A stretch of DNA of 64,000 bases from NCBI RefSeq assembly GCF_013385425.1, contig NZ_JACAQA010000007.1:124001-188000 (forward strand), read 5' to 3'. Under the pieces are notes generated by a model. That model was not told where the DNA came from. It searched no databases and was given only the letters and a program-made list of their open reading frames with translations. This stretch comes from Pseudomonas gingeri. GTDB lineage: Bacteria; Pseudomonadota; Gammaproteobacteria; Pseudomonadales; Pseudomonadaceae. Made by a program: the position numbers and the translations under genes. Below are positions 19,301 through 32,497 of this stretch, in pieces; the first letter of the stretch is position 1, and every line of letters begins with the position of its first letter.

Positions 19301-22300
19301 GCCAGCAAGGCCTATGAAGCACCGCAAGGCAATACCGAAGTCGCCATCGCCGAACTCTGGAAAAGCCTGCTCGGCCTGGATCAGGTCGGTCGTCACGACG
19401 GCTTCCTCGAACTGGGCGGCCACTCGCTGCTCACCGTGCAACTGCAAGCCCGCCTGCACCAGGACCTTGGCGTCGAGATCGACTTGCGCACCCTGTTCGG
19501 CCTGACGTCCCTGCGCAGCCTGGCCGAGTGCGTGGACCAGGCGGCCCGGTCGTCGGTCCAGACCATTGAAGCGGTCTCCCGCGACCAGGATCTGCCATTG
19601 TCCCTGCCCCAGCAACGGCTGTGGTTCCTCGACCAGCTGGACCATGCCGCCAGTGTCGCCTATCACATGCCGGCGGCCCTGCGCCTGCGTGGCCAGCTCG
19701 ACCGCAATGCCTTGCAGCGTGCCCTGGACCGCATTGTCGCCCGTCACGAAAGCCTGCGTACCACCTTCGAACGCCACGAAGGTGAAGTCCGCCAGCGCTT
19801 CGCCGCCCCTGATATCGGCTTTGCCCTGGGTGAGCACGACCTGCGTCTGCTGCCCGACGCAAGCCGCGAACAGGAGGTCGAGCAACTGACCCGGACCGAG
19901 GCCCTCAAGCCTTTCGACCTGAGCCAGGGCCCACTGATTCGCGGGCAGCTGCTGCAACTGGCCGAAGACGAGCATATCCTGCTGGTCACCCAGCACCACA
20001 TCGTCTCCGATGGCTGGTCGGTGGCCGTACTGATCGGCGAGTTCAACCGCCTGTATGCCGCCTTCAGCCAGGGCCTCGATGACCCATTGCCGCCGCTGGC
20101 CCTGCAATACGCCGACTACGCGGTCTGGCAACAACAGCATCTGCAAGGCGAACGCCTGCAAACCCAGACCCGTTTCTGGAGCGAGCACCTCGGCGGCGCA
20201 CCAGGCCTGCTGGAGCTGCCCACCGATCACCCACGGCCACAGGTGCAAAGTTACCTCGGCGCCACCCTGGCACTGGAACTGCCGACGGGGCTGAGTGCCA
20301 GGCTGCGCCTGTTCAGCCAGCAGCAGGGCCTGACCCCGTTCATGACCCTGCTGGCGGCCTGGTCGATCCTGCTGTCACGCCTGAGCAACCAGGCGCAAGT
20401 GGTCGTCGGTACCCCGGTGGCCAACCGTCCGCGCCAGGAAACCGAGGCGCTGATCGGCTTCTTCGTCAACACCCTGGCCCTGCGCGTCGACGTCCAGGCC
20501 GACAGTCGCGTCGACCAGTTGCTGGCGCAGATCAAGGCCACCACCCTCGACGCCTACAGCCATCAGGACCTGCCGTTCGAACAGGTGGTCGAAGCCCTGC
20601 AACCGGAGCGTAGCCTTGGCCACAGTCCATTGTTCCAGGCCATGCTGGTGCTCGGCAACACCCCCCGTGACCAGGCCCTGGCCCTGCCCGGCCTGGCACT
20701 GACCCCACTGCCCCAGGTCACCGGCACCACCCAGTTCGACCTGAGTCTGTCGCTCAACGACGACGGTGAAAGCATTCACGGCCAGTTCGAATACGCCACC
20801 GATCTGTTCGACGCAAGCACCATCGCCCGCTGGAGCCGTCATCTGCTGCACCTGCTTGACGCCCTGCTCGAGGATGCCTCGCAACCGCTGGCAAGCCTGC
20901 CATTGCTGGATCACCAACAGCGCCGCGAACTGCTCGGCAATTTCAACCCGGCCCTGGTGCCGTTCCCTGAAGGCCTGCTGTTGCAGGAAGTTTTCGAACA
21001 GCAGGTCAAGGCACGTCCCGAGGCGATTGCCGTGCAGGCCGAAGGTATCGCCCTCAGCTATGCCGAACTCAACGCCCGGGCCAACCGTATCGCCCATCGC
21101 CTGATCGCCGCCGGCCTGAACCCGGATGAGCGCGTGGCCCTGCTGGTGGAACGCAGCCCGGAAATGATCGTCGGCATCCTCGCCATCCTCAAGGCCGGCG
21201 GCGCCTACGTGCCGCTCGACCCGAACTACCCGCAGGACCGCCTGCAACACATGCTCGACGACAGTTCTCCACGGGTACTGTTGAGCCAGGGCAACCTGGC
21301 CGAACAGTTGCCGCCGCTGTCGATCCCCCATCTGCGGCTGGAAGACACCCCGGGCAACGACGCCAACCCGCGGATCAGCGGCCTGACCTCACGGCACCTG
21401 GCCTATGTGATGTACACCTCCGGTTCCACCGGCAAGCCGAAAGGGGTCATGCTCGAACACCGTTCGGTGTGCAACCAGATCGGTGCCCTGCAAGAGCGCT
21501 ACGGCCTCAATCCGCAGGACCGCGTCCTGCAATTCGCCACCATGACCTTCGACATGTCGGTGGAAGAGATCTTCGGCGCGCTGCTGTCCGGCGCCACCCT
21601 GGTGCTGCGCAGCGATGCCTGGATCGCCGGCACCGCGGCCTTTGCCGCCCTGTGCGAGCAGTACGCGATCACCGTGGCCAACCTGCCGACGGTGTTCTGG
21701 CAACAGGTCAGCCGCGACGCCGATGTGGCGCTGCCGACCTCCCTGCGCCAATTCATGATCGGCGGCGAAGCGGTGGGCAAGCAGGCCGTGGCCCAGTGGT
21801 TCGAACGTGAGGGCCATCGCCCGGCACTGTTCAACGCCTATGGTCCGACCGAAGCCACGGTCAACGCCTCGATCCGCCTGATGGAGCGTGACAACGAGGA
21901 TTTCCGCTCCATCGGCAAGCCGGTGCGCAATACCCAATTGCATGTACTGGATGCCGCCGGCCACCTGGCGCCGCTGGGTGTGGCCGGGGAACTGCATATC
22001 GGTGGCGTGGGCGTGGCCCGTGGCTATCTCAACCGTGCCGAACTGAGTGCCGAGCGCTTTATCGCCGACCCGTTCACCACCGACCCCGACGCCCGCCTGT
22101 ACAAGACCGGCGACCTTGGTCGCTGGCGCGCCGATGGCACCCTGGAATACCTGGGCCGTAACGACGACCAGGTGAAGATTCGTGGTTTCCGTGTCGAACT
22201 GGGCGAGATCGAAGCCGTGCTCGCCGCCTGCGCCGGTGTCCGCGAAGCCGTGGTGGTGGCCCGGGAAAGCAAACCCGGCCAGTCCGACAGCAAACGCCTG

Positions 22301-25300
22301 ATCGCCTACCTGTGCGGTGAACCGCTACCGGTTGAACAACTGCGTGCCGCCTTGCTCGAAGCCCTGCCGGATTACATGGTGCCGAGTGCCTATGTGCATC
22401 TGGAAGCCATGCCCTTGACGCCCAACGGCAAGCTGGACCGTCTGTCCCTGCCCGCTCCGGGACAGGACGCCTTCGCCAGCCGTGCCTACGAGGCACCGCG
22501 CGGCGAGATCGAACAGATTGTCGCGACTGTCTGGCAGGACCTGCTGGGCATCGAGCAGGTCGGCCGTCATGACCGTTTCTTCGAGCTCGGCGGCCACTCG
22601 CTGTTGGCCGTCAGCCTGATCGACCGCCTGCGCCAGCACGGTCTCAACGCCAGCGTGCGCACCGTGTTCACCGCCCCCAGCGTGCGGGAAATGGCCCAGG
22701 CCATCAGCCGCGACGGCCAGGCCCTGTTCCAGGCCCCGGCCAACCGTATCCCGGCCGATTGCACCCGGTTGACCCCGGAGATGTTGCCGCTGGTGGCACT
22801 GAGCGCCGCCCAGTTGGAGCGGATCGTCGCCGCCGTTCCCGGGGGTGCCGCCAATATCCAGGACATCTACCCGCTGGCGCCACTGCAGCAAGGCATCCTC
22901 TTCCATCACTTGCTGGGCCACGAGGGCGACGCCTACCTGGTGCGCTCGCTGATCGAGTTTGATGATCGCCAGCGCCTCGATACCTTTATCGAAGCCTTGC
23001 AAACAGTGATCGACCGTCATGACATCCTGCGTAGCGCGGTGCACTGGGTCGGCCAGCCCCAAGCGGTGCAAGTGGTCCATCGCCGGGCCCAACTGCCAAT
23101 CCAGACCCTCACCCTGACACCGGACGAAGACCCGCGCCGCCAGCTGGAGCGCCTGAGCGATCCACGCCACTTGCGCCTGGACCTGCAACAGGCACCGCTG
23201 ATGCGAGCCTGCATCGCCCGCGATCCGCACTCCGAGCGCTGGCTGCTGGCCCTGCTCGACCACCATATGATCAGCGACCACGTGTCCCTCGGGATCGTGC
23301 TCGAGGAAATCCGCGCCCTGATGCTGGGTCAGGCAACCGAGCTGCCGGCCCCGCAACCCTATCGCGAGTTTGTCGCACAGATCCTCGCCACGCCGGCCGA
23401 GGTCCACGAAGCCTACTTCAGCCGCCGCCTGGCCACTGTCGATGAGCCGACCGCGCCATTTGGCGTGCTGGATATCCAGGGCGACGGTGCCCGGGTAACG
23501 GAAACCAGCGTGCGCCTCGATCCGGCCCTGAGCCGCAAGGTCCGCGCCCGTGCGCAAGCCGCCGGGGTTACGCCGGCAGTGTTGTTCCATATTGCCTGGG
23601 CCCAGGTGCTCGGACGCTGCACCGACCGCGACGATGTGGTGTTCGGCACCGTGGTTGCCGGGCGCCTGCAAGGCTCGGCCGGGGCTGATCGCGCCCTCGG
23701 GGTGTTTATCAATACCCTGCCGGTGCGGGTGCAACTGGCCCAGCTCGGTGTCGCCGCGCTGGTGGACGAGACTTATCGCGACCTCAGTGAAATGCTGGTC
23801 CACGAACAGGCCTCCCTGGCCCTGGCCCAACGTTGCAGCGGGGTGGCCGCAGGCCTGCCGCTGTTCACCAGCCTGTTCAACTATCGTCATTCGAGCGATG
23901 GCGGCTCCCTGGCCAACCAGGATCAGGTACTGGCCTGGGAGGGCGTGCGCTTCCTGAGCAACGAAGCGCGCACCAACTACCCGATTGAAGTGGCGGTTGC
24001 GGATGAGGGTGTCGATTTCTCCCTGACCGCCCAGGCCATCGAAGGCATCGACCCGCACCGTATCGCCGCCTATCTTGGTCAGGCCGTTGCCGAGCTGGTC
24101 GAGGCGCTTGAGCAAGACCCGGCGCGTCTGGCCAGCAGCCTGGACGTCGTGCCCGAAGCCGAGCGGCAACTGCTGCTCAACAGCTTCAACAACACCGCTA
24201 CCGAGTTCGCGCCGGCAGAGCCGATCCATGCCCTGTTCGAAAGCCAGGTCCGTGCCAATCCCGACGCCGTGGCCCTGGTCTGCGAAGACCGGCAACTGAG
24301 CTATCGCCAGCTCAACCGCCGCGCCAACCATCTGGCCCGGCAACTGCTGGCCCTTGGTGTACAACCCGACGAACGCGTGGCCATCTGCGCCGAACGCAGC
24401 CTGGACATGATTGTCGGTCTGCTGGGTGTGCTCAAGGCCGGCGGTGCCTATGTACCCATCGACCCGGCGCATCCTGCCGACCGCATGGCCTTCATGTTGC
24501 AGGACAGCCAACCACGCGCTCTGCTAACTCAAACAGCCCTCACCCTGCCGGCTGGCGATACGACGCTGTTGCTGCTCGATACCGCCGAGTCGCTACGTGC
24601 CGCTGACGATGAGGCTTTCGATGCCAACCCAACGGTCGCGGGCCTGACGCCGGAAAACCTGGCCTATGTCATCTACACCTCCGGCTCCACCGGCCAGTCC
24701 AAAGGCGTGATGGTCGAGCACCGCTCGGTGTTCAACTTCTGGAACGTGCTGACCCGCACCACCCACCAGCATTGCCCGACACCAGCTACCGTGGCGCTTA
24801 ACGCCGGGTTCTTCTTCGACATGTCGATCAAGGGCATCTCGCAGCTGTTCTCCGGCCACAAGCTGGTGATCATCCCGCAACTGATCCGCGCCAGCGGCGG
24901 CGAGCTGCTGGACTTCCTTGAACAGCACCGGGTTCATGCCTTCGACTCGACCCCATCGCAGCTCGATACCCTGCTCTCCGCCGGCCTGCTGGAACGCAGC
25001 AGCTACCAGCCGATCAGCGTGCTGCTGGGTGGCGAAGCGATCAACGCCAGCACCTGGGAAAAGCTGCGCAACTGCCCGACCATCCGCTTCTACAACATGT
25101 ACGGCCCGACCGAGTGCACGGTGGACGCCACCATCGACCTGATCCGTGACCTCGGTGAAAAACCGAGCATCGGCCGGCCGATTGCCAACGTCCAGGTGCA
25201 TGTCCTCGATACCCGTGGCGAACCTGCACCACTGGGCGTGGCCGGGGAAATCCATATCGGCGGTGCCGGTGTGGCCCGCGGATACCTCAACCGCGACGAA

Positions 25301-28300
25301 CTGAGTGCCGAGCGTTTTATCGTCGACCGGTTCTCTCAAGTCGCAAACGCCCGCCTCTACAAAACCGGCGACCTTGGCCGCTGGCTGGCCGACGGCACCC
25401 TGGAGTACCTGGGCCGCAACGACTTCCAGGTGAAGATCCGCGGTTTCCGTATCGAACTGGGTGAAATCGAAAATGTGCTGCTGAACTGTGCCGGCGTCAC
25501 CGAGGCCGTGGTCATCGCCCGGGAAGACCAGCGCCTGGTGGCCTACCTGTGCGGCGAGCCGGCGTCCGCCGAACAGCTGCGCAGCGAGCTGCTCAAACAC
25601 CTGCCCGAGTACATGGTGCCCAGCGCCTTTGTGCACCTGGACAGACTGCCACTCACCTCCAACGGCAAGCTCGACCGCCGCGCCCTGCCCGCTCCTGGCC
25701 TGGAATCCCTGGCCAGCAAGGCCTATGAAGCACCGCAAGGCAATACCGAAGTCGCCATCGCCGAACTCTGGAAAAGCCTGCTCGGCCTGGATCAGGTCGG
25801 TCGTCACGACGGTTTCCTCGAACTGGGCGGCCACTCGCTGCTCACCGTGCAACTGCAAGCCCGCCTGCACCAGGACCTTGGCGTCGAGATCGACTTGCGC
25901 ACCCTGTTCGGCCTGACGTCCCTGCGTAGCCTGGCCGAGTGCGTGGACCAGGCGGCCCGGTCGTCGGTCCAGACCATTGAAGCGGTCTCCCGCGACCAGG
26001 ATCTGCCATTGTCCCTGGCCCAGCAACGGCTGTGGTTCCTCGACCAGCTGGACCATGCCGCCAGTGTCGCCTATCACATGCCGGCGGCCCTGCGCCTGCG
26101 TGGCCAGCTCGACCGCAATGCCTTGCAGCGTGCCCTGGACCGCATCGTCGCCCGGCATGAAAGCCTGCGCACGACCTTCGAACGGCAGGACGGCAAAGTC
26201 AGTCAGCGCTTCGCCACTGAAGACATCGGCTTTACCCTGGCCGAGCACGACCTCCGCGCCCTGGCAGGCGAAGCCCGTGAACTGGCGGTCGAACAACTGG
26301 GCCAGGCCGAAGTCCACGCTGCCTTCGACCTGAGCCAGGGTCCGCTGGTCCGCGGACGCCTGCTGCAACTGGCCGAAGACGAGCATATCCTGCTGGTCAC
26401 CCAGCACCATATCGTCTCCGATGGCTGGTCCGTGGCGGTGCTGATCGGCGAGTTCAACCGCCTGTATAGCGCCTTCAGCCAGGGTCTCGACGATCCGCTG
26501 CCACCGCTGGCCCTGCAATACGCCGACTATGCCAACTGGCAACAACAGCACCTGCAAGGCGAACGCCTGCAGGCCCAGACCCGTTTCTGGAGCGAAAACC
26601 TGAGCGGTGCGCCCGGCCTGCTGGAACTGCCGAGCGATCATCCACGGCCACACGTGCAGAGTTATATCGGTGCGACCTTGCCGCTGGAACTCCCCGTTGC
26701 ACTGAGTGCCAAGCTGCGCCAGTTCAGCCAGCAACAGGGCCTGACCCCGTTCATGACCCTGCTGGGGGCCTGGTCGATCCTGCTGTCGCGCCTGAGCAAC
26801 CAGGCGCAAGTCGTGGTCGGTACTCCGGTGGCCAACCGCCCACGCCAGGAAACCGAAGCGCTGATCGGCTTCTTCGTCAACACCCTGGCCCTGCGGGTCG
26901 ATGTCCAGGCCCACCACCGCGTCGACCAGTTGCTGGCGCAGATCAAGGCCACCACCCTCGACGCCTACAGCCATCAGGACCTGCCGTTCGAGCAGGTGGT
27001 CGAAGCCCTGCAACCGGAGCGTAGCCTTGGCCACAGTCCGTTGTTCCAGGCCATGCTGGTGCTCGGCAACACCCCCCGTGACCAGGCCCTGGCCCTGCCC
27101 GGCCTGGAACTGACCCCACTACCTCAAGTCACCGGCACCACCCAGTTCGACCTGAGCCTGTCGCTCAACGACGACGGTGAAAGCATCCGTGGCCAGTTCG
27201 AATACGCCACCGATCTGTTCGACGAAAGCACCATCGCCCGCTGGAGCCGCCATCTGCTGCACCTGCTCGACGCCCTGCTCGGCGATGCCGGACAACCGCT
27301 GGCGAGCCTGCCATGGCTCGACGCAGAACAACGCGAGCAACTGCTGACGACCTTCAATCCAGCGCAAACGCCCCTGGACGAACAACCGCAGCGTCTGCCC
27401 CAGCGTGTCTTCGAGGCCCAGGCGGCACTCACCCCGCACGCGGTGGCACTGGTCTGCGCCGGACAAACCCTCGATTACGCCGTGCTCAATGCCCGGGCCA
27501 ACCGTATCGCCCACCGTCTGATCGCTCTCGGCGTGCGCCCTGACGACACCGTCGGCCTTTGCGCCCGCCGCAGTCCGGAGATGGTTATCGGCCTGCTCGG
27601 TATCCTCAAGGCCGGTGCTGCCTACGTGCCACTGGACCCGCAATACCCGGCGCAACGCCTGGCCCATATGCTCGCCGACAGCGCGCCACGGGCCCTGGTG
27701 TTCCAGCAAGGGCTGGACGAACTGCCGCTGCCCGCGGGCCTGGCGACCCTTGAACTGAACGACCCGACGCTGCTCGACGTAGCGGATCACAACCCGCAGG
27801 TGTCGGCGCTGAACTTCAGCCATCTGGCCTATGTGATCTACACCTCGGGCTCCACCGGCTTGCCCAAGGGCGTGATGGTCGAACATCGCGGCCTGCGCAA
27901 CCTGCTCGACTGGTACCTCGAGGACCTGGCGCTGCATGCCGGGGACGCAGTGCTGCTGGCCTCCTCCTACAACTTCGACCTGACCCAGAAGAATATCCTT
28001 GCGCCGCTGATGGTCGGCGCCGCGCTGCACCTGGCCGAAGAACCGTTCAACCCTGCGGCCATCGTCGCGCAGATCGCCAAGGCCGGCGTCACCCACATCA
28101 ACCTGTCACCGAGTGCCTTCCACGCCCTGGTGGACGCTGACCCACAACAGGCCCTGGCCTGCCTGAAACGCGTGGTCCTGGGGGGCGAGCCGATCCAGAT
28201 CGCCATGCTGGAAAAACTCGCCCTGCCACGCCCGGCGGTGATCAACAGCTACGGCCCCACCGAGTGCAGCGACGTGGTCGCCTGGCACACGGCGGACACA

Positions 28301-31300
28301 GACCTGGCGACCTACCAGGAGCGGTCGATCCCGATTGGCCGGCCGATCCGCAATATGCAACTGCATGTGCTCGACAACCACGGTCAATTGCTGCCCGTGG
28401 GGGTCCGCGGCGAGATCCATATCGGCGGCGTCGGCGTTGCCCGCGGCTACCTCAACTTGCCGCAACTGAGCGCCGAGCGTTTTATCAGCGACCCGTTCTC
28501 CGCACTGGCCAACGCCCGCCTGTACAAGACCGGCGACGTCGGCCGCTGGCTGCCCGACGGCACCCTGGAATACCTCGGGCGCAATGACGACCAGGTGAAG
28601 ATCCGTGGCCTGCGGGTCGAACTGGGGGAAATCGAGGCGGCCCTCGCCGCCCTGCCAGGTGTTCGCGAGGCGGCAGTCATTGCCCGCGAGCAGCAGGCCG
28701 GACAAGCCGACAGCAAGCGCCTGATCGCCTACCTCTGTGGCGAACCGGCCAGCGCCGAGCAATTGCGCGCCGAATTGCTGACCCGCCTGCCCAGCCATAT
28801 GGTGCCGAGCGCCTTTGTGGTGCTGGATGTCCTGCCCTTGACCGCCAACGGCAAGCTCGACCGTCGGGCCCTGCCGGAGCCGGGCCAGGACGCCTACGCC
28901 AGCCGTACCTACGAGGCCCCTCAGGGCCCCGTGGAACAAGTTATCGCCACGATCTGGGAGCAATTGCTCGGTCTGCAACGTGTCGGTCGCCATGACGGTT
29001 TCTTCGAGCTCGGCGGCCACTCGCTGATGGCCGTCAGCCTGATCGAACGCCTGCGCGAACAAGGCCTGAACGCCGATGTGCGGCGGGTCTTCAGCGCCCC
29101 GAGCCTGCGCGAGCTGGCCCTGGCCGTGGGCCAGGCCAGTGAAGCGCTGTTCCAGGCACCGGCCAACCGGATCCCGGACGATTGCACACAGCTGACAGCG
29201 GATATGTTGCCGCTGGTGACGCTGAACGCCACGCAGCTGGAGCGAATCGTCGCCGCCGTGCCCGGCGGGGCCGCCAATATCCAGGACATCTACCCCCTGG
29301 CGCCGCTGCAGGAAGGCATTCTTTTCCATCACTTGCTCGGCCATGAAGGCGATGCCTACCTGGTGCGCTCGATGATCGAGTTCGACGACCGCCAGCACCT
29401 GGACGCCTTTATCGGTGCCCTGCAGCAGGTGATCGAGCGGCATGACATCCTGCGCACGGCCGTGCATTGGGACGGCCTGCCCCAGGCGGTGCAAGTGGTG
29501 CAACGTCACGCTCGCCTGCCGGTGCACAGTGTCACCCTCGACAGCGACAAGGACCCGCTGGAGCAGTTGCGCAACCTCAACGATCCACGGCAACTGCGCC
29601 TGGACCTGCGCCAGGCGCCGCTGATGCGCGCCTGTATCGCCCGCGATCCGCACTCCGAGCGCTGGTTGCTGGCGTTGCTCAACCACCATATGGCCAGCGA
29701 CCATGTGACCCTGGAAATCGTCCTGGAAGAAATCCACGCGATCCTCCACGGCCAGGGCGACAGCCTGCCGGTGCCACAACCCTATCGCGACTTTATCGCC
29801 CAGACCCAGGCCACTCCGGCTGAAGTCCATGAAGCCTACTTCCGCCGCCGCCTGGCCGATGTCGATACACCGACCGCGCCGTTCGACCTGCTGGAAGTCC
29901 AGGGCGACGGCAACCACATCGAAGAAGCCGAGGTGCACCTGAGCAGCGAGCTCAGCCGGCGTATCCGGGCCCAGGCCCGCGAACGCGGAATGACCCCGGC
30001 GGTGCTGTTCCATGTGGCCTGGGCCCAGGTCCTGGCCCGCTGCACCGGCCGCGACGACGTGGTCTTCGGCACCGTGGTCGCCGGTCGCCTGCAAGGTTCG
30101 GCGGGTGCCGAACGGGCCCTCGGAGTCTTTATCAATACCCTGCCGGTGCGGGTGCAACTGGCCACGCAAGGGGCCCATGAGCTGGTCCTGGCGACTCACC
30201 GCGACCTCGGCGAGCTGCTTGCCCACGAACAGGCATCCCTGGCCCTGGCCCAACGTTGCAGTGGCGTGGCCAAGGCCCTGCCGCTGTTCACCAGCCTGCT
30301 CAACTACCGCCACCAGAGCGATGACAGCCAGTTGCAATGGCCGGGCATGCGCATGCTCGACAGCGCCGAGCGGACCAACTACCCGCTGACCCTGTCGGTC
30401 AACGACTACGGCGACGATCTCGGCCTGTTGGTGCAAAGCGTGCGGCCGGTGGACCCGCAACGCCTCTGCGCCCTGATGCAGCGTGCCCTGGAGCAACTGA
30501 CCCAGGCGCTGATGTACACGCCGAAAATCCCCCTCACGCAACTCGATGTGCTGCCGCCCGCGGAGCGCACCCTGTTGCTCGAAACCTTCAACCAGAATCG
30601 CCTGGACTACCCGACGGACGCCTGCATCCAGCAACTGTTCGAAGAGCAGGTGTGCTGGACGCCGGAAGCCATCGCCCTGGTCGATGCCCAGGGCAGCCTC
30701 GACTATGCCGGACTCAACGCCCGCGCCAACCACCTGGCCCAACAGCTGATCGCGGCCGGCACCCAGCCAGGTGACCTGATCGCCATCTGTGTCGAACGCG
30801 GCGCGGCGATGATCGTCAGCATCCTCGCCATTCTCAAGGCCGGTGCCGCCTATGTGCCGCTGGACCCGACCTACCCGGCCGAACGCCTCGTCGCGATTGT
30901 CGAGGATGCCCAACCGCGCTTGCTGCTGGCCGATCCGCTCGGACGCGCGGCGGTGGGCGAACTGACTGGCACGACCCGCTACCTGGCGCTCGAACAGGCC
31001 GATACGCCGACGCCGGCAGCCAACCTGGAAAATCCACAGTTCGCCGCCGGCGCCCTGACCTCGGCACACCTGGCCTATGTGATCTACACCTCCGGTTCCA
31101 CCGGCAAGCCCAAGGGCGTGATGATCGAGCACCGCAACCTGGTGGCCTCGACCCTGGCCCGCTGTGCCGTCTACGCACCGAACGAAGACCGGCGCTTCCT
31201 GTTGCTCTCCTCGATTGCCTTCGACAGCTCGGTGGCGGGGATTTTCGGTACCCTGGTCAGCGGCGGCACCTTGTGCATCCCGGATGCCGAAACCGCCCGC

Positions 31301-32497
31301 GATCCCGAAGCCGTTGCCCGCTTCATCGAGGCAAAGGCGATTACCACCCTGCTCTGCGTGCCGTCCCTGGGCCGCCTGGTGCTGGGCAGCCTGGCCAGCG
31401 GCAAGGGTCACGCCAGCCTGCGCGAGATGATTGTCGCCGGCGAAGCCTGCCCGCCGCTGCTGGTGCAGGAGTGCGCCAGCTTCGAACCGGCCATCACCCT
31501 GTACAACGAATACGGTCCCACCGAAGGCACGGTCTGGGCCACGGTGCACCGCTGCTCCGGTGATGAACAGGGCACGGTGCCGATCGGCCAGGCCATTCCC
31601 AACACCCGCCTGTACCTGCTCGATCCGCAAGGCCAGCCGGTGCCCCTGGGGGTTTCGGGTGAGCTGTATATCGGTGGCGAAGGGATTGCCCGTGGCTACC
31701 TGAACCGGCCGCAATTGAACGCCGAACACTTCCTCGCCGACCCGTTCGGCCTCAGCGACGACGCACGGATGTACCGCACCGGCGACCTGGTGCGGATGCG
31801 TCCCGACGGGGTGCTCGAGTTCCTCGGCCGTAACGACCAGCAGGTGAAGATCCGCGGCTTCCGTATCGAACCCGGTGAAATCGAAGCGCTGATGCTGACC
31901 CTGCCGGGCGTACGCGAGGCGGCGGTGATCGCTCGCGAGGATGTTCCGGGCAGCACCCGTCTGGTGGCCTATCTGAGCGTCGAGCCGCACCTGGCCGGAC
32001 GCAATGCCAGCCATACGCTGCGGCCTTACCTCAGCTCGCAACTGCCGGACTACATGGTGCCGTCAGCCTTCGTGCTGGTCGAGCAACTGCCGCTAAGTCC
32101 CAACGGCAAGCTCGACCGTCGCGCCCTGCCGGTCCCTGCCGCCGAAGACTTCGCCCACCGCGAGTACGAAGCGCCCAACGATGAGACCGAAACCCTGCTG
32201 GCGGCGATCTGGGCCGACTTGCTGGGCCTCGAACGCATCGGCCGGCATGACGACTTCTTCGAACTCGGCGGTCATTCGTTGCTGGCCGTGCAGGTCACTC
32301 TCCGGGCCCGCGAGACCTTCGGTGTCGAAGTGCCCCTGAGGGGCCTGTTCGAACATCCGTCGCTGCAGGCCCTGGCCGACCTGGTCACCACCCTGCAACT
32401 GGCGCAGTACGAGTCGGACGAACTGCTGGACCTGCAACAAGAAATGGCTTCGCTGTCTGAAAGCGAACTGCTCGCTATCGTCTCCAAGGATGCTTGA
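16358..32497 (+). CDS. Five-module NRPS (residues 1-5 of the nonapeptide): Ser-Orn?-Asp?-Hse?-His
   Basis: Giant synthetase (5,379 residues) with layout C-A-T, C-A-T, C/E-A-T, C-A-T, C/E-A-T and no thioesterase. The first condensation domain is EntF/starter-like (HHLVTDG near residue 145), suited to attaching the fatty acid. A-domain cores (TSGSTG) lie near 629, 1687, 2774, 3829 and 4911; carrier motifs (LGGHSL) near 1016, 2074, 3153, 4216 and 5301. Pocket residues I read: DVWHLSLID (Ser), DMENMGAVN (close to an Orn code), DMKDLGMVD (assigned Asp because the same code sits at position 8), DLQNVGSDV (close to the Hse code), DSALIAEVW (His). Domains 3 and 5 are dual C/E, with [10 protein letters not shown] plus HHMISDH or HHMASDH, making residues 2 and 4 D-configured. 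The C-terminus is a short acidic helix of docking type, and the stop overlaps the next NRPS start by 8 bp. I chose the ATG at 16358; the frame is also open from 16232. It covers the role of the first five modules of SyrE. Confidence 0.94.
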   Translation: MDSSTDKLSAQACASHELASVQQGIWLDQIAHPDLPYYNIGMSLEIKGEVNIPLFEKAIEMVANRNDTLRLSFSHEGGTGRQRVLPEVKVKLEVVEFSEADDDAGLAMAYLRDAFRQPFESLTGQLWEARLVRCGPQRHYWLNRYHHLVTDGIGVALIGHAVGAAYNGLLAGNEEVAEGHSYLSFLEEDRAYLQSSRYERDRQFWQDTYAQLPPSLLQRRADFKAGKANELAPSEQVQAMLPRALYNALTQFASERSLSVAHVLISVVSTYFCRTVGVDEIVIGMPVHNRTTARQKATAGMFSSVSPIRLAVDPQGSLLDLMNAAGGQLRRCYRHQRFPIAELNRTLRLAQSGRRQLFDVSLSFESLDGDDQFGGTSSRVITMDNGYEQTPMAIFVRDYHPFEDVHLDFNFNTAYYSLEEAQRLQQRMFAMLEAVLEQHDTPVAHFPLMGEDERQRLLLEFNATAHEYPRDVLIHQLIEQQAAQRPDACAVRGDGGPLLSYAQLNRRANQLAHRLIELGVEPDSRVAVSLRRGPEMVVALLGILKAGGAYVPIDPDLPSARQAYMLGDSTPRAVLTTHEWLDGLASLNVPVLVLDDTNDSAQLAAQPAYNPDTQALGLLPTHLAYVLYTSGSTGTPKGVMNEHLGVVNRLLWARDEYAVDANDRVLQKTPFGFDVSVWEFFLPLLAGAELVMARPGGHQEPDYLAQVMRDNRITLLHFVPSMLDLFLEHRAARDFPTLRRVLCSGEALPRGLQRRFEQQLPGVELHNLYGPTEAAIDVTAWQCRPTDPGESVPIGRPIANIQMHVLDALGQVQPLGVAGELHIGGIGVARGYLNQPELSAERFAADPFSNDPQARLYKTGDLGRWLANGALEYLGRNDFQVKIRGLRIEIGEVEAALALCAGVREVVVIAREDDPSQPDSKRLVAYLCGEPAPAEQLRVELLKHLPEYMVPSAFVHLDNLPLTSNGKLDRRALPAPGVESLASKAYEAPQGNTEVAIAELWKSLLGLDQVGRHDGFLELGGHSLLTVQLQARLHQDLGVEIDLRTLFGLTSLRSLAECVDQAARSSVQTIEAVSRDQDLPLSLPQQRLWFLDQLDHAASVAYHMPAALRLRGQLDRNALQRALDRIVARHESLRTTFERHEGEVRQRFAAPDIGFALGEHDLRLLPDASREQEVEQLTRTEALKPFDLSQGPLIRGQLLQLAEDEHILLVTQHHIVSDGWSVAVLIGEFNRLYAAFSQGLDDPLPPLALQYADYAVWQQQHLQGERLQTQTRFWSEHLGGAPGLLELPTDHPRPQVQSYLGATLALELPTGLSARLRLFSQQQGLTPFMTLLAAWSILLSRLSNQAQVVVGTPVANRPRQETEALIGFFVNTLALRVDVQADSRVDQLLAQIKATTLDAYSHQDLPFEQVVEALQPERSLGHSPLFQAMLVLGNTPRDQALALPGLALTPLPQVTGTTQFDLSLSLNDDGESIHGQFEYATDLFDASTIARWSRHLLHLLDALLEDASQPLASLPLLDHQQRRELLGNFNPALVPFPEGLLLQEVFEQQVKARPEAIAVQAEGIALSYAELNARANRIAHRLIAAGLNPDERVALLVERSPEMIVGILAILKAGGAYVPLDPNYPQDRLQHMLDDSSPRVLLSQGNLAEQLPPLSIPHLRLEDTPGNDANPRISGLTSRHLAYVMYTSGSTGKPKGVMLEHRSVCNQIGALQERYGLNPQDRVLQFATMTFDMSVEEIFGALLSGATLVLRSDAWIAGTAAFAALCEQYAITVANLPTVFWQQVSRDADVALPTSLRQFMIGGEAVGKQAVAQWFEREGHRPALFNAYGPTEATVNASIRLMERDNEDFRSIGKPVRNTQLHVLDAAGHLAPLGVAGELHIGGVGVARGYLNRAELSAERFIADPFTTDPDARLYKTGDLGRWRADGTLEYLGRNDDQVKIRGFRVELGEIEAVLAACAGVREAVVVARESKPGQSDSKRLIAYLCGEPLPVEQLRAALLEALPDYMVPSAYVHLEAMPLTPNGKLDRLSLPAPGQDAFASRAYEAPRGEIEQIVATVWQDLLGIEQVGRHDRFFELGGHSLLAVSLIDRLRQHGLNASVRTVFTAPSVREMAQAISRDGQALFQAPANRIPADCTRLTPEMLPLVALSAAQLERIVAAVPGGAANIQDIYPLAPLQQGILFHHLLGHEGDAYLVRSLIEFDDRQRLDTFIEALQTVIDRHDILRSAVHWVGQPQAVQVVHRRAQLPIQTLTLTPDEDPRRQLERLSDPRHLRLDLQQAPLMRACIARDPHSERWLLALLDHHMISDHVSLGIVLEEIRALMLGQATELPAPQPYREFVAQILATPAEVHEAYFSRRLATVDEPTAPFGVLDIQGDGARVTETSVRLDPALSRKVRARAQAAGVTPAVLFHIAWAQVLGRCTDRDDVVFGTVVAGRLQGSAGADRALGVFINTLPVRVQLAQLGVAALVDETYRDLSEMLVHEQASLALAQRCSGVAAGLPLFTSLFNYRHSSDGGSLANQDQVLAWEGVRFLSNEARTNYPIEVAVADEGVDFSLTAQAIEGIDPHRIAAYLGQAVAELVEALEQDPARLASSLDVVPEAERQLLLNSFNNTATEFAPAEPIHALFESQVRANPDAVALVCEDRQLSYRQLNRRANHLARQLLALGVQPDERVAICAERSLDMIVGLLGVLKAGGAYVPIDPAHPADRMAFMLQDSQPRALLTQTALTLPAGDTTLLLLDTAESLRAADDEAFDANPTVAGLTPENLAYVIYTSGSTGQSKGVMVEHRSVFNFWNVLTRTTHQHCPTPATVALNAGFFFDMSIKGISQLFSGHKLVIIPQLIRASGGELLDFLEQHRVHAFDSTPSQLDTLLSAGLLERSSYQPISVLLGGEAINASTWEKLRNCPTIRFYNMYGPTECTVDATIDLIRDLGEKPSIGRPIANVQVHVLDTRGEPAPLGVAGEIHIGGAGVARGYLNRDELSAERFIVDRFSQVANARLYKTGDLGRWLADGTLEYLGRNDFQVKIRGFRIELGEIENVLLNCAGVTEAVVIAREDQRLVAYLCGEPASAEQLRSELLKHLPEYMVPSAFVHLDRLPLTSNGKLDRRALPAPGLESLASKAYEAPQGNTEVAIAELWKSLLGLDQVGRHDGFLELGGHSLLTVQLQARLHQDLGVEIDLRTLFGLTSLRSLAECVDQAARSSVQTIEAVSRDQDLPLSLAQQRLWFLDQLDHAASVAYHMPAALRLRGQLDRNALQRALDRIVARHESLRTTFERQDGKVSQRFATEDIGFTLAEHDLRALAGEARELAVEQLGQAEVHAAFDLSQGPLVRGRLLQLAEDEHILLVTQHHIVSDGWSVAVLIGEFNRLYSAFSQGLDDPLPPLALQYADYANWQQQHLQGERLQAQTRFWSENLSGAPGLLELPSDHPRPHVQSYIGATLPLELPVALSAKLRQFSQQQGLTPFMTLLGAWSILLSRLSNQAQVVVGTPVANRPRQETEALIGFFVNTLALRVDVQAHHRVDQLLAQIKATTLDAYSHQDLPFEQVVEALQPERSLGHSPLFQAMLVLGNTPRDQALALPGLELTPLPQVTGTTQFDLSLSLNDDGESIRGQFEYATDLFDESTIARWSRHLLHLLDALLGDAGQPLASLPWLDAEQREQLLTTFNPAQTPLDEQPQRLPQRVFEAQAALTPHAVALVCAGQTLDYAVLNARANRIAHRLIALGVRPDDTVGLCARRSPEMVIGLLGILKAGAAYVPLDPQYPAQRLAHMLADSAPRALVFQQGLDELPLPAGLATLELNDPTLLDVADHNPQVSALNFSHLAYVIYTSGSTGLPKGVMVEHRGLRNLLDWYLEDLALHAGDAVLLASSYNFDLTQKNILAPLMVGAALHLAEEPFNPAAIVAQIAKAGVTHINLSPSAFHALVDADPQQALACLKRVVLGGEPIQIAMLEKLALPRPAVINSYGPTECSDVVAWHTADTDLATYQERSIPIGRPIRNMQLHVLDNHGQLLPVGVRGEIHIGGVGVARGYLNLPQLSAERFISDPFSALANARLYKTGDVGRWLPDGTLEYLGRNDDQVKIRGLRVELGEIEAALAALPGVREAAVIAREQQAGQADSKRLIAYLCGEPASAEQLRAELLTRLPSHMVPSAFVVLDVLPLTANGKLDRRALPEPGQDAYASRTYEAPQGPVEQVIATIWEQLLGLQRVGRHDGFFELGGHSLMAVSLIERLREQGLNADVRRVFSAPSLRELALAVGQASEALFQAPANRIPDDCTQLTADMLPLVTLNATQLERIVAAVPGGAANIQDIYPLAPLQEGILFHHLLGHEGDAYLVRSMIEFDDRQHLDAFIGALQQVIERHDILRTAVHWDGLPQAVQVVQRHARLPVHSVTLDSDKDPLEQLRNLNDPRQLRLDLRQAPLMRACIARDPHSERWLLALLNHHMASDHVTLEIVLEEIHAILHGQGDSLPVPQPYRDFIAQTQATPAEVHEAYFRRRLADVDTPTAPFDLLEVQGDGNHIEEAEVHLSSELSRRIRAQARERGMTPAVLFHVAWAQVLARCTGRDDVVFGTVVAGRLQGSAGAERALGVFINTLPVRVQLATQGAHELVLATHRDLGELLAHEQASLALAQRCSGVAKALPLFTSLLNYRHQSDDSQLQWPGMRMLDSAERTNYPLTLSVNDYGDDLGLLVQSVRPVDPQRLCALMQRALEQLTQALMYTPKIPLTQLDVLPPAERTLLLETFNQNRLDYPTDACIQQLFEEQVCWTPEAIALVDAQGSLDYAGLNARANHLAQQLIAAGTQPGDLIAICVERGAAMIVSILAILKAGAAYVPLDPTYPAERLVAIVEDAQPRLLLADPLGRAAVGELTGTTRYLALEQADTPTPAANLENPQFAAGALTSAHLAYVIYTSGSTGKPKGVMIEHRNLVASTLARCAVYAPNEDRRFLLLSSIAFDSSVAGIFGTLVSGGTLCIPDAETARDPEAVARFIEAKAITTLLCVPSLGRLVLGSLASGKGHASLREMIVAGEACPPLLVQECASFEPAITLYNEYGPTEGTVWATVHRCSGDEQGTVPIGQAIPNTRLYLLDPQGQPVPLGVSGELYIGGEGIARGYLNRPQLNAEHFLADPFGLSDDARMYRTGDLVRMRPDGVLEFLGRNDQQVKIRGFRIEPGEIEALMLTLPGVREAAVIAREDVPGSTRLVAYLSVEPHLAGRNASHTLRPYLSSQLPDYMVPSAFVLVEQLPLSPNGKLDRRALPVPAAEDFAHREYEAPNDETETLLAAIWADLLGLERIGRHDDFFELGGHSLLAVQVTLRARETFGVEVPLRGLFEHPSLQALADLVTTLQLAQYESDELLDLQQEMASLSESELLAIVSKDA
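19183..19750 (+). repeat. Duplicated T-C segment, copy 1 (module 1/2 boundary)
   Basis: The stretch from the end of the module 1 A domain through its carrier into the next condensation domain is almost identical to 25600-26166. Further patches of near-identity continue to the end of the condensation domain (about 20.95 kb). This points to module duplication or gene conversion. Confidence 0.75.
24050..25470 (+). repeat. Duplicated A-domain segment, copy 1 (module 3)
   Basis: About 1.42 kb encoding the end of the dual C/E domain and nearly the whole A domain of module 3. It is nearly identical at the nucleotide level to 41683-43103 in module 8, and both copies have pocket code DMKDLGMVD. Confidence 0.85.
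25600..26166 (+). repeat. Duplicated T-C segment, copy 2 (module 3/4 boundary)
   Basis: Near-identical to 19183-19750; see that entry. The sequence diverges inside the condensation domain and becomes similar again towards 27.3 kb. Confidence 0.75.

Noticed and set aside
28106..32041. 1,311-codon minus-strand open frame inside the NRPS, and similar long ones at 17486-20248, 24593-27034 and 34449-37646
   Set aside because: All are antisense shadows of NRPS modules with the same compositional bias and no recognisable domains.
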